A stretch of 64,000 nt of DNA from Hirsutella rhossiliensis (Eukaryota; Ascomycota; Sordariomycetes; Hypocreales; Ophiocordycipitaceae). The notes under the pieces were generated by a model. The model was given only the letters and a program-made list of their open reading frames with translations, did not search any database and had not been told where the DNA came from. Below, one piece after another: positions 10,691-22,182 of this stretch. The stretch spans positions 7,688,001 through 7,752,000 of the forward strand of contig NW_025408667.1 of the NCBI RefSeq assembly GCF_020360975.1, in the 5' to 3' direction. The position numbers were made by a program, and so were the translations under genes. Within the stretch, counting starts at the first letter, position 1. Each line of letters begins with the position of its first letter.

Positions 10691-11703
10691 GTTGGGCTTG
10701 GTCGGTGGAGGAGGAGGGGACCTTTTCGCGTGTGCACCATGGGGGAGAAGGGGGGGCGGGCGAGTGTTTGTCGAGCCCGGGGGTTGAGTTGAGTCGACTC
10801 CCTCGCGTCTGCGGAAGCGCTTTTCCCTCGCAAGTTGACCGAGTCTCGAGGACGGGGGGAGACGAGGTCCCGGTGCTGTAGATGGCATCAGCCCCACGAC
10901 GCAGCGAAGCCAGGCCTCGACAAGACCAAGTCCCCCAACCAGCCCCGCGAAGCTCGCCCGGCTGCAAAGGACCGCCCTTCCCACACCCGGACCAACCAGG
11001 ACGATGCGCGGCGGGCGTCGGCGAGGCAGTCACGCCCAGCCGGCCTCTGGCGAGCCGTCTGGTCCTGCGGGCGGGCTGGGCGCGCCTCGTGTCACCGCAT
11101 CCATCATCCCACGCTCCGAGCACAGGCTGCTGATGTTGGCCTGGCCTGTGCGCCCTCGCGTCTGTTCGTCCATGGATGCCCGACGACGCCCGCTGGGCAT
11201 CAAAGATGATGGTGCGTGGCGGCAAGTGGCTGCGATAGGGCCGGCGTCCCGGCCTTGGTCCACTCACCATCCTCCGGGGCGGCTCGGCCCCCGGCACCCC
11301 CGCTTCCGTCCCGGCCCGGCTCCCCTTGCCTATTCGGGGAGGGCGTGCGGGCCGTCATTGGACACAGGACGCATGCAAAAGGTGAGACGGGTTATTACTT
11401 TGACAGACAAAAGCAAGACGAGTTGATGCGACGGACAAAACAAGGCGAGTTGATTCGACAGACTAAAACAAGGCGAGTTGATTCGACAGACTAAAACAAG
11501 GCGAGTTGATTCGACAGACTAAAACAAGGCGAGTTGATTCGACAGACTAAAACAAGGCTCACGCTTTAAACTAAGCTGGTTACCAGGCGCTGGGAGAAAT
11601 AAAGGCTTCCCGTCCTTGAGCGTCGACTCTACGCACTCTGTGGGCGGATTCAACAATAAAGTTTTACTGTGTCTTATGTTCATCACCTCCATCTCCCCCC
11701 CTC
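10691..11703. other. Intergenic with a minisatellite
   Basis: No gene seen. It holds the 5' flank of the GGCT-like gene, the 28-bp minisatellite at 11402-11558, and the 3' flank of the GIT1-like gene. Confidence 0.5.
11402..11558. repeat. 28-bp minisatellite, about 5.6 copies
   Basis: The unit begins GACAGACTAAAACAAGGCG and ends AGTTGATTC. Three copies at 11457-11540 are identical. The first two copies (11402-11456) are diverged and one is 27 bp. The array ends in a partial copy at 11558. No stable hairpin or coding function is evident. Confidence 0.92.
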
Positions 11704-13684
11704 TCAGCTACTGCTGGTCGCCTTCTTCACCGGCGTCTGCTCCTCCTCGGCGTACGACGCCGCGTTGGACTCGTCCCTGGCCAGCCCCAGCATGTTGGTG
11801 TCCCAGCCCTGGCTCTCGAGGTACTGGCGGAAGCGCGCGTCCTCGTGCGTAATCGTGTCCTGGCCAATGTTGGGGATGAAGAAGAAGGCAATGACGGCCG
11901 ACAGCAGCGACAGGCTGGCCGCCACCCAGAACGGATACTGCGCCGACTGCGTCGTGCCGTCGCCGCCCGCCGCCTGGATGTAGGGGAAGACCCACGTGCC
12001 GACAAAGGCCCCGATCTTGCCAATGGCGGCCGCGATGCCGTAGTAGCGCCCGCGCACGCCCGTCGCGCACGTCTTGGCCGCCAGCAGGCCGATGTTGTTG
12101 CCCGGGCCCAGCTCGCCGAGGGTGAGGAAGATGCCGTAGACGACGGCAAAGGCGCCGATGTGGCGCGAGATTTGCTCGTACACGCCCGCCATGATGTATC
12201 CGACGACGGCCTGCGCCACGACGCCCACGATCAGCGTGTGCTTGGGGCCGATCCAGTCGCTGACAAAGGCGCCGAAGAGGGTGCCGGGCAGGTAAAACAT
12301 GTTGATGACCGTGTTCCAGCCAAAGACAGTCGTCAGCGGCGCGCTGTCGCCGTAGATGCCGCTGAGGATGGACGACGAGTAGATGCCAAAGGCATACGTG
12401 CTGAACTGTGGGGGGGTTAGCCAGAGCACGAGAAAAATGATGCGGCCAAAAGACGACTAGTCTGGCGGATGGCAGCGAGACTGCTCACAAGCAAAGGTAG
12501 GGGGAAAGCAACTCACATCATACAGAAACCAGATGAGGCTGACGCAAAACAGGCGGAACCAGTAGAAGCGCAGGACCAGCATGTAGGGCGTTTGTCTGCG
12601 CATCGACTCCTTGGCAAACTCCTCGGGCTCCTTGAGGCGCATGCGCATGAGCAGCAGCAGCAGGGGGAAGACGACGCCGATGCCGAGGCTGGTGCGCCAG
12701 ATGGTCGAGTAATGGTCGTTGTGGGCGGCGGCGGCGACGACGTCTGTCGACGCGGACCGTGTCAGCGTTGAAGACGTTCCTGGTCCAATTCTCGATTCAC
12801 CAGACGGCCGAGTCGGGAGACTCACAAGGAACAAAGGCGCCAAAGACAAAGCCCCAGTCAATCATGCTGTTGGTGAAGAGGATGAACCAGCGATTGCGCG
12901 TGCCGGACTTGAGCTCGCCGCTCGACTCGGCGCAGCCGACACTGCCGGCGGGATATTCTCCTACAGACGTAAGCCGTCGTTAGCTCTCTTCCTCATCCTC
13001 CTCCTCCTCCTCACTCATCACTCGGGGGACACCAACCGCCAATGCCAATGCCGACAAAGAAGCGCCAGGCGGCCAGCATGTTGAACATGCCGACGGGCTC
13101 GCCGCGGTAGTAGGAGCCGGCGGTCAGGGCGGTAAAGACAACGAGGATGACGGTGGAGACGACGAGTGAGTTTGAGCGCGACCAGCGGTCCGAGGCAAAG
13201 CCAAAGACGAGCTGGCCGACGACGGTGCCGGCAAAGGCAATGTCGGCGACGTGCTTGGCGGCGGGCGAGTCTTTATAGACGTTGCCGTACTGGAGCTTGA
13301 GGACGGTGTTGACGGAGCCGATGACCTGTTTGTGAGCAAGTTGTTAGCTGTGTCTTGCGTCTCCATGTCCATTTCCCTCTTCGTGTCCCGAGCTCAGCGC
13401 TCGTCTTCTTTTTCTCTCGTCCTGTCCCTCGCTCGGCACTCGTCTTCTTCCTCTTCCCTCCTCCAGCCTCTCTGGCCACTCACGTTGTTGATGTAGCCGT
13501 CGGAGAACAGGCCGGCACCGCAGGCAAAGACGGGCAGGGCCCGCTGCATAAACGGCTTGGACTCGACGCCGTCGAGGCTGTGGGCGGCGCCGCTGCCGGG
13601 GGCGTCTGCGTCTGCGTCATGGCGGGGCTCCGAGGCTTGCTGCTCGGCTGGCGAGCGACGGAAGAGGCGGCCGAGGCTGGCCAT
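11704..13684 (-). CDS. GIT1-like MFS glycerophosphodiester/phosphate transporter, five exons
   Basis: The exons are 13684..13484, 13325..13037, 12960..12826, 12743..12517 and 12405..11704. They join in frame to about 517 aa, the usual size for Git1-type permeases. Exon 1 ends [12 protein letters not shown] and exon 2 starts [14 protein letters not shown], the family's TM1 region. The MFS loop 2-3 signature is present ([21 protein letters not shown]). The family hallmark [13 protein letters not shown] spans the exon 2/3 joint. TM7-12 are in exon 5, which ends with an acidic, Ser/Thr-rich cytoplasmic tail. Git1-type proteins are proton symporters that import glycerophosphoinositol or glycerophosphocholine as phosphate sources at the plasma membrane. 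The intron 2 donor, GTTGGT, is unusual; the other donors are GTGAGT. A TATAAAG lies about 215 bp upstream. Substrate cannot be read from sequence. Confidence 0.9.
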
Positions 13685-13898
13685 GATGGGCGGCTCGTCT
13701 CTGTGTGTCTGGCCGAGACAGGCACGGCGGTGAGGGGGCAAGAGGGTCACGGCAGGTCGCCAGACATGTAGGAGCGAGCTCTCGAGGGGAGCAAGGAATC
13801 AGCCGTACGAAATATTCACCAAAACGCCTTGCTCACGGGACCGCTTGTCTCTCTGGTTGGCGAAGCTTGGGCCCCCACCGAGGCGGATGCGGCCGTCT

Positions 13899-13905
13899 CT
13901 TTATA
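13899..13905 (-). promoter_or_regulatory. TATA-like element of the GIT1-like gene
   Basis: TATAAAG on the minus strand, about 215 bp upstream of the ATG at 13684. Confidence 0.4.
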
Positions 13906-14253
13906 CAGCGAGGCGCGACATGGCGGCATGGATGGGCGGCGCGTGGCAGCCGAGTGGGTGTCTGCGAGTTGGTGCCAAAGGCCCGCAACGAAACAATAGG
14001 AGGAAAAAAACATGGGCCATCGACGCCTCTCATTGGGGGAGCCGCGAGAGCTTTGACGATGGCGGTGGAGGACCAAGTGTGGGGGGGGGGGAGGTACGTA
14101 CTTGGAGAGGTACAAGCACCCCGCCAAGGGGACGGATGGTACTGCCGCATATTAGCCGGACGAACCAGGCCCGGTCTTGGGCCCTACTAGGGCTGTGTGC
14201 CCTTTTAATTAGGTATTCATTCAGCTGGCCTGATGCTGAGCCCTACAAGCAAG

Positions 14254-14266
14254 CTCCTCCTCCTCC

Positions 14267-14316
<50 letters not shown>

Positions 14317-14326
14317 CTCCTCCTCT
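14254..14326. repeat. (CTC)n/(TTC) microsatellite
   Basis: A 73-bp pyrimidine tract made of CTC triplets broken by TTC about every 12-15 bases. It is noncoding as far as I can see. Confidence 0.9.
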
Positions 14327-16518
14327 CGCCGCAAACTTGCTCGACTTTTCGGCCGCAGCCTCGTCGCATCTACGTACCTACTGTCGGTCGGTACAGCACA
14401 ACCAATCACGCATCTCCCCAACAGCCCGAGCTCGACGACGTCGACGAATCGCCAACAACCATTCTTCACCAATGCCTGCACACGTGCGCCCAGACCGGGC
14501 TCCCCCTGGCTAGCTCGCGCTGTGGGTAGGGCAGACCAGAGGAGCATGTGGGCCATGGATTGACTTTGCACCCACAACAACAGACGGACGCTCTCCTGGA
14601 CCCTCCCTCTTCCGGGCAACAAACGTCAGTCCAAGCCCTGACAGTGGAGTCGCGAGTCCGCCGCGGCCCTGGTGCCAATTCAAGCGCTGCCAAGAGACAC
14701 TCGGCGTTCGAACCAGCCCCCGCTCAGCAACCAACGGTCCCTCCCCGTCTCTCTCCTCCCAGGCCTCGAAAAGAGCGCATGCCCCAAAGCCCCCCTTTAG
14801 TCGGCCCTGCTGAGCCTTGGCCCGGCAGCTCTGTCGCACCATGAGCCCTTGTGTCCCCGGCCGGACACGCCGACAGACGGCAGCTACCTTGGCCCATCGT
14901 GTCGACGGCCAAAGCTTCTCTGCATCCCTAGACGCACTCTTGTCAGAGTCAAGACAAACCACCAAAGCATCATGTCCTACGTATCATCACCCTGCGCTCG
15001 GTAAACTCAAAACCCAACCTCCCACCACGTGCGGAAGCCCAGGGGTCGCATTCGCCGGGAAAGACGACGACGATTCATGCCAACCAGTTGAGCCCCCTCT
15101 ATCCCGCCAACACTGCAAGCTGTCATATATACCCATGTGACATCTCACTGTCGTTTCACAGGCAGAGAGCATCCAGTCTAGTCGACTCGCCATGGCAAAT
15201 AGTGCCGCACCCCGACTACAGCCCTGATCTACGCTCATCTGCGAGTGAGTCCAAGGCGCCGGCTTGCCCTCCCACATCGAGCCAACCCTTGTCCCTGACG
15301 CCACCATGAACTCTGCGTTCCCACTTGCCCGCAGCACTTGACAACCTCGGAAGAGGCTCTTATGCCCGTGATTTCCCCTTCGTTCTCTTGACTTCCCTCC
15401 AGCCCCATCTTTGACCGCTCTCCCGGAGCCGCCACCCCGGCGAATTGATAGGTCGGCCCGACGTCTGCCTCGGACAAACCCCTCCCCCCTCCCATGACTT
15501 GTATTCCCCGGAAACGTTCCGATTCGCTCCGCCTTGTCCAACGTCGACGGCCGCCTCGACCGGGCGCGCGCTCCGGCCTCGCCGCCCAGAGACCAACCGG
15601 TGCCTGCCCGCTCTGCGCTCAGGTCCTTCCGACGCACAAAGACGCCGGGCGGTTCCCTCTTCCGTGAGCGAGTCGATCCAGAGCCGCCATTCGTCCGGTC
15701 ACCATCTCGATGCCGTCGCCTCCCCCGCCTCCCCGTGCTGTCGTGCTCCACAGCCCGCGGGCCGGAGACGGCCCCTTGCCCTCGCCCGGACTCCCTCTCT
15801 TCTTGACCTTCCTTGTCGATTCGCCTTTACCCTTCCTGTTGGGGCCGCCACCGGTACTGTGTCCAGGAAGAGCAGCCTCCTCCGTGCCGCCTGGTCCTCG
15901 TATGTACATATGCGCCTCCCGCACACCCTGGAGGGGAGGGACTTTTGTCTCCATGATACGGTAGTATGTTTCCATGGCAGTAGGGAGCAGCAATGCAGTT
16001 TTCATCTCATCTCATCGTACGGGGGTTCCCTCACGTCTCTTTTCCCTGAGGCTGTGTGCATGTACCACCCCTGGAGCCGACGATGCCTGAGTATCTCGTG
16101 GAGAGACGATCTGGCCCTTTCATCTCGGGACATGCCGGACCCTGCCCGTGTTTCCCATTTCCACATGTATATCATGTTCAACTACTTACCGACTGCCCTT
16201 CTATACTATGAGGTCCATACTGAGACAGACCGATCTAGCCGGATCATCGGCGGTGCTCTAGTGCTCTAATAATAAACCATGCTCCCGTCCCGTTCTACCC
16301 CGGGCCCTCATCGCCGGCGCCATTACAATTAAGCATACTCCGCTGTTTATCCCAAAGCTCTCCCATGTATAAGGTTTCATATTCCCAAATGCAGACATCA
16401 TCGACACGAACCACCAAAAAAAGGGAGGGGGGCGGGGGGGCAAGTACCAATGCAAACATCCCCGAGCTGCATCTTGCCAGCAGCGGAGCAACAGCCGCCA
16501 GACAAACAACAGCCCCGC

Positions 16519-19500
16519 TCACTCGGCCTCCTTGGACGACTTTGTGCGCAGCTTCATGAGCGCGTACACGAGGGCGTACGAGCTAAAAACCATGAGCACG
16601 ACAATGCCCGCGTCGCGCCAGCCGTACGAGTAGTCGCCCAGGTTGAGCGTCGCCAGGTAATCCTCGGCGCGCGTAAACGAGCACACGCGGCACGCGGCCG
16701 TCGCGTCCGGGTTGACGAGGTTGCTCGCGGCGCCGGGCCCGCGCGGCGCCAGGAAGTCGGCCAGGTAGGCGGCGCACGAGGTGCCGTTGGGCGGGTCGAG
16801 GACGGCAAACTCGCCGGCGGCGCAGCGCACGGGGCTGCCCCACAGGTCGAAGACGAGCATGCTGCCCATGAGGTAGTTGAAGGGGTTGAGGTAGTACATC
16901 CAGTAGCGCCAGAAGGGCTGGATCTGCTGGTACGGCACCAGGACGCCGCAGAAGGAGACGAGGGTGCCGAGCAGCAGCGGGTTGACGAGCGAGGCGAAGA
17001 CCACGTTGGGCGCGTAGGCGGCGACGAACTGCCCGATGCCCGTGTAGAGGAACTCGTAGGCCAGCATGACGAATAGCGTGGCGCCCGCGCGCTGCGACGC
17101 CGCGGGGAAGCCGACCGTGTAGTACCAGCAGACAAAGTAGACGACGCCGCAGAGCAAGAGGTAGGGCATCTCGGAGAGGACGAGCCCCGTGACAAAGGCC
17201 ACCCACGAGTACGTCTTGGACTTCTTCTCGCGCGTCTCAAATATGTCGCGCCGGTGGATGAAGAGCGGCTGCAGCTGCGCCAGCACGCCCGGCGCCACGA
17301 AGATGAAGTTGAAGATGGTGAAGAGCTTGAGCTGCAGGTCGCCCACCGAGTCGCCCACCATCCAAAACGAGAAGCCGTTGAAGAGCGCCGAGAAGACGTG
17401 CAGCGCCAGCTTGTTGTTGACGTAGTCGGTGTTGCGGTACAGCGACACGTTCATCCGCCGCGTCACCAGCCGTATCTGCTCCCGCAGCGGCGTCGCAAAC
17501 TCGTGCCCGTCGTCGACGGTCCCGGGGGGCTTGGCCGCCGCCTCGCGCACGATGCGGTCCAGCTGCGCGCTCACGGCCGCGTGCTCGGGCGACTCGAGCC
17601 ACACGGCGCTCCAGTCGTGGCCCTGCGACAGCTGGCCCCCCGACACCACGTCAATCATGTGCTCGGCCGGGTTGGCCTCGGGCGGGCACCGTGCCCCGTG
17701 CCGCCCAAAGTACTCGCGGATGGTCCGCGCCTGGTCGCCAATGTCGCCGAAGTAGACCGTCTTGCCCCCCTTGGCCAGCAGCAGCAGCCGATCAAACTGC
17801 GCAAAGAGCTGCGCCGACGGCTGGTGGATGGTCACGAGAACAGCCTGCCCGACGGCCGCCAGCTTGCGCAGGAAGCGCACCGTGTGAAAGGCCGACTGCC
17901 CGTCCAGGCCCGACGTCGGCTCGTCGAGGAAGATAAGGATGCTGGGCTTGGACACGAGCTCCACGCCAATGGTGACGCGCTTGCGCTGCTCCACGCTCAG
18001 CCCCGCGCCCACCTCCCCGATGAGCGTGTCGGCCAGGTCGTGGAGCTCGAGTAGGTCGATGATGGCGTCGACGTACGCCAGCTTCTCCGCCCGCGCCGTC
18101 TCGCGGCTCTGGCGGAGCAGCGCCGAGAACTCGAGCGCCTCGCGGACCGTCGCGAACGGCTCGTGCACGTCGAGCTGCTCGCAATAGCCCGCAGACCGCT
18201 GGAACGAGACGGGCAGCGGCCTGCCGTCCACCATGACGGACCCGCGGATGGTGCCCTCGGTCTTGCGCCGCGCCAGCACGTCGAGCAGCGTCGTCTTTCC
18301 AGCGCCCGATGCCCCCATCAGCGCCGTGAGCTTGCCCGGCTCGACCCAGCCCTGCACGTTGTCGAGCAGCAGACGGTCACCCGCCGGCGTCTTAACCGTG
18401 TACGAGAGGTTCCTCCAGGTGAAGACGGACGTGTTTCGAATGAGGTTTGGCTGGGCCGCGTCGCTATCGCCCACGTCGGTGCCAGATCGCGAGCTCGGGT
18501 CTACGGCGTGTTTCCGCGCCGTCTGGCCCTCCTCGTCCGCCTGCCGCGGCGTGGCGCCGACGCGGCGGGCGCTCTCTCGGGGAATCAGCAGGCTCGGCCC
18601 GTTCTCCGACGACGACCGCCAGCGAGATGTCGACCAGACGGTGATGGCGACAAAGAGCGCCCACCAGGCCCACACGATGCCAAAGTTCCTCCACAGGTGC
18701 GAGTGGCTGTAGGAGAGCGACGCCAGGTAGTTGTCACCAGTGACAAATGTCTGTCCCGGGACGGCGCCGCCCACCCCGGCGCACGCCTGCCGGCTCGAGT
18801 CGGTGAATCCGGGGCCGCTTGGGATCAGGTTGTTGCCCACGCAGGGGATGATTTTGTCGTGGAACTCGTTGGACAGAAGGGCGTCGAAAGCGTAGGCCAG
18901 CGGGTCGATCCAAAAGATCCATACAAACCACGGGTGCATCTGCGGCTTCTGGATCATGTAGCCCGTGTACATGATGGCGGCGGCGATGGTGAAGCCCGAG
19001 ACCTTGGAAGCGCCGTCAAACGTGCTGAAGGAGGCGCCAATCGCCCGGAAAAGCGCCGTCATGCACTGTCGGGAGGGACAATGTCAGCTTCGCCCAAGCG
19101 TGCCCGGGAACCGCATGACACAGAGACTGCCTCGTCGGGAGCCTGAGCGCTGCCGCGTCGTGGATTCTGCACTTACCATGGTGGTGGCCACAACGATGAT
19201 CCAAAAGGTGAAAAAGGTCTCCGCCGACATGGTCAGGCCGACCATGAAGTACAGTATCAGGGAGAACGTGGAAACCTGGAACAGGATGACGGGGATGTCG
19301 GCGGCAATCTGGGCGATGCAAAAGGCGGCAGGATGGAACAGGGCAAACGACTTGTGCTTGAGCAGCACGGGTCTGCCGGTGAAGGAGTCGGTCACCTCGG
19401 ACATGGACAGCAGACTGTTGAAGAGGATGGCAAAGAAGCACGCGCCCGACTTCATAAACAGTCCCGCCGACGTGCTGGGCGCGTTGTAGAAGAGCGAGCC

Positions 19501-20920
19501 CGCAATGAGAGCCTGGACTATGGTCGATATTTGCTTGATGAGAAAGGTCGCCTTGTCGCCCCAGAGAATCTGGTATTGACGCGCGATGCAGGCCTTGACC
19601 TGGCCGAGGAAGCCAACTGTCATGGGGCTCTTAGCAGGCAGCCCCTTGTCCTTTTCCATGGCGACGCCCTGGCGGAAGAGGGTCGTTTTGTTGTTGGCCT
19701 CGTCTGTGGACGGGTAATCGTACTCTGCCCTCACTGACTCGTGAATCGGGGACTCTTCGTACACTTGTCGGATGGCGTCTGCGGTGCGTGGGAAGCTGTG
19801 CTGCATGTCTGACCGGACCTTGCGCTCGGTGGGCACGGTGACACCCGTCAAGTAGTCGGCGACATTGGCGCCGGGCGCGCACACAAAGCCCAGCCTCTCC
19901 ATGAAGGGCCTGGCTTCCCGCATGGGGCCGTAGTACATCTCCTTGCCCTCGTCGAGGACCAGCACTTTGTCGAAGAGGTTGTAGATGCCGTTGCCAGCCT
20001 GGTACAACGTGACGATGGAGGCGAGGCCGAGAACGTCTGTCATGGCGCGAATTGCCTTGGCGAATTCCAGGGCCCTGTGTCGAGTCCCAGTGTCAGTAGA
20101 GGGGGCCGCATGTGCAAGAGACGAAGAGGGCTGCTCACGAGCTTGCGTCGAGGCCCCTGGTCGAGTTGTCCCAGCAAAAGACACTCCCCCTAGATGCCAG
20201 GCACTCGATGATGGAGACTCGCTTCCTCTCCCCCCCCGAAACGCCACGGACAAACGCGTTGCCCACCTTGGTGTCCATGGTGTGCTCGATGCCCATGGAC
20301 TTGAGCAGAAACTCGCCCGACTCTTTGCGGAGCTCTTCCTTGCTGTTGACTCCGTCGGGTAACTTGAAAGGCACCTTTAACCGCGTGGCAAAGTCCATTG
20401 TTTGCCCCACGGTCAGCGTCGGAAAGAATAGTTCCTCTTCCGTGTTCATGATGATCTGGCCACTGTACTGCTTGGCCTCGGCGGCCTTCATGGAGCCGTA
20501 GTGGACGTCGCCGGCGACGTTTGCGTAGCCCCTTCGCTGGTTGGCCAGGACGTTGAGCAGCGTGGTGCAGCCCGAGCCCGGCCGGCCCAGGACCAGCAGC
20601 ATCTCGCCGGGCTTGACGCATCCGTGGCTCTGCTGCAGGATCGTCTTGAGAGGAGCCTTGTTCCGAGACTCCTTGATGAGCTTGGGGATGTTGAACTGAG
20701 AAACGAAATTTTCGTGGATGGCGGCTTCGGCGCTGATGGCTTCGACGGTGAGCTTCTGCCAGGTCACGCCAAGCTCACGAGGTGGGAAGCCGGAAGCTTC
20801 GTCTCTTGCGCGGAAGGCGACGACCTTGGGCTTCAACTCCCACTCTGCATCGCCGTAATGCTGTTCGCTTTTCAGCGTGCTGCCACTGTCGGCCAGTGGG
20901 ACATCCTCGTCATGCACCAT
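16519..20920 (-). CDS. PDR/CDR-type ABC (ABCG) multidrug transporter, three exons
   Basis: The exons are 20920..20139, 20074..19177 and 19065..16519, joined in frame (phases 2 and 0) to about 1408 aa. The topology is (NBD-TMD)x2, as in Pdr5/Cdr1. NBD1 shows the degenerate family pattern: Walker A GRPGSGCT (112-119, Cys for Lys), signature [25 protein letters not shown] at Walker B, and YQ in place of the H-loop His. NBD2 is near canonical: [29 protein letters not shown] and the H-loop VTIHQPSA, with signature [15 protein letters not shown]2 ends in a Cys-containing extracellular loop ([16 protein letters not shown]) and a basic tail. The protein exports drugs or hydrophobic metabolites at the plasma membrane. 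The N-terminus before Walker A is about 110 residues, shorter than in Pdr5. It is divergent from a Zn2Cys6 gene. A TATAAG lies about 185 bp upstream. Substrate is unknown. Confidence 0.95.
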
Positions 20921-22182
20921 GGTGCCCGGCGGCGAACTGGAGAAGGTCTCGGAGGCGTCCAAGCTGGTGTTGATGAGGATTAATGCGGAGAAACACGGGT
21001 CAAACGAAAAATAGCTGCCTTCCCGTAGCGTCAAGGATGAATAGAAAGCAAACAACCTCGACAAGGGCTCCGAATCCCAAGGCCTTTGCCATGGTTGCGG
21101 TCTTATAAGCAACGTCTAGGTGGGTCCTCGGTGTTGTTAAGGATGCCGAGCAGACCCATAAAGTTTCCACCGGTGGCCGATGACCCCAGGCAATGACGGG
21201 CGAAACGGCCCAAAAAGAAAGAAGCGAGCAGTCAGGAGGCGAAGCGATGCTCTTGCGAAGCCAGATTATCGTTGCGACGGAGCGGCAGTCTCGGGGAAAG
21301 CATATCCACTCGAGGCTCCGTCGACAAATATTGTACAGTAGCTCGGCCGCGGTCCAGGGTCCAGGGTCTGGAGTCTAACTTTGGCCTTTGGACCTCGCTG
21401 TTTGAATGCCGCTTAGTCAACGAATAAGATTGACGTTGGCGCTGAAGAGGAGAAGCGCAAGGGAGCGTTGGAGGCTCTTGAGCAGGCGCCTCCCCACGGT
21501 AGAGCAGACGGTTCCGGGCCATGGTTCCGGGCCATGGTGGCAGAATGACAATGCCTTGGTCGAGTCCATGGCCAAGACAAGCATCAGAGCAAGTCTTTGT
21601 CGGAGAATAGCTCTTCTTGGATGGTGGATGCAGCGTCGTGTCGTCTCGCCAGCTTCAATGATGCGTGACTAAGCGGGAAATATCTTCATCAGCCAGCAAA
21701 AGTCTAAGCATCATCTCGGACGAAAACACGAGCTCGGTTTCCTTTTCTCGAACGTTTTGTCATCTCTCGCCAGCGTCGGCATCGCGCGTGTCCGACCGTC
21801 GGTGTCGTCGTGGAGTCGTGAGCACTGAGCCCTGGGGGTTGTGGTTCTCCGCTTAGTCAGCGGGAATCGGAGTCGCTCTAACAGAAGCCCCGACGTCCAG
21901 CCGACCACCGAAGCATCATCCTCGCCGCCAAGCCCGACCCGACGTCTCTGAAGCCCGCTGCATCTCTGCCAGAAGCCGTCGGCAGGCATCTCCATTCATC
22001 CATCCATCCGGCTCACGGTGTACGTGTCACTCGGTCAGCCTGATCCGCTTGCTCCCTGCCCTCCGTCTTAGTCCGGGGCACACCTCAACTCGAGATTCCG
22101 ACAAGGGCTTATTTCTAAGCGTTTTAGGACAAGAGACATGCCGCTCCGCTCCGAGATTCCATAGCTCCCTCACAAGGCAATC
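20921..22182. promoter_or_regulatory. Shared divergent promoter region (ABC pump / Zn2Cys6 factor)
   Basis: A 1.26-kb gap between the two start codons, without a credible gene. It should carry both promoters. A duplicated GTTCCGGGCCATGG phrase occurs at about 21508-21535. I could not pick out a CGG-N-CCG inverted motif with confidence by eye. Confidence 0.5.
21102..21107 (-). promoter_or_regulatory. TATA-like element of the ABC transporter gene
   Basis: TATAAG on the minus strand, about 185 bp upstream of the ATG at 20920. Confidence 0.4.

Larger units (their letters stand above)
13685..16518. other. Intergenic, GIT1-like promoter side to ABC gene 3' end
   Basis: No gene recognised in 2.8 kb. 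It holds the GIT1-like promoter, a CT-rich microsatellite and several G-runs. Open frames of up to about 270 codons occur on both strands, but they overlap each other and read as Arg/Pro/Ser-rich noise. Confidence 0.45.

Noticed and set aside
14987..15751. Minus-strand open frame of 254 codons
   Set aside because: Gly/Arg-rich noise with equally long frames on the opposite strand; no recognisable motif.
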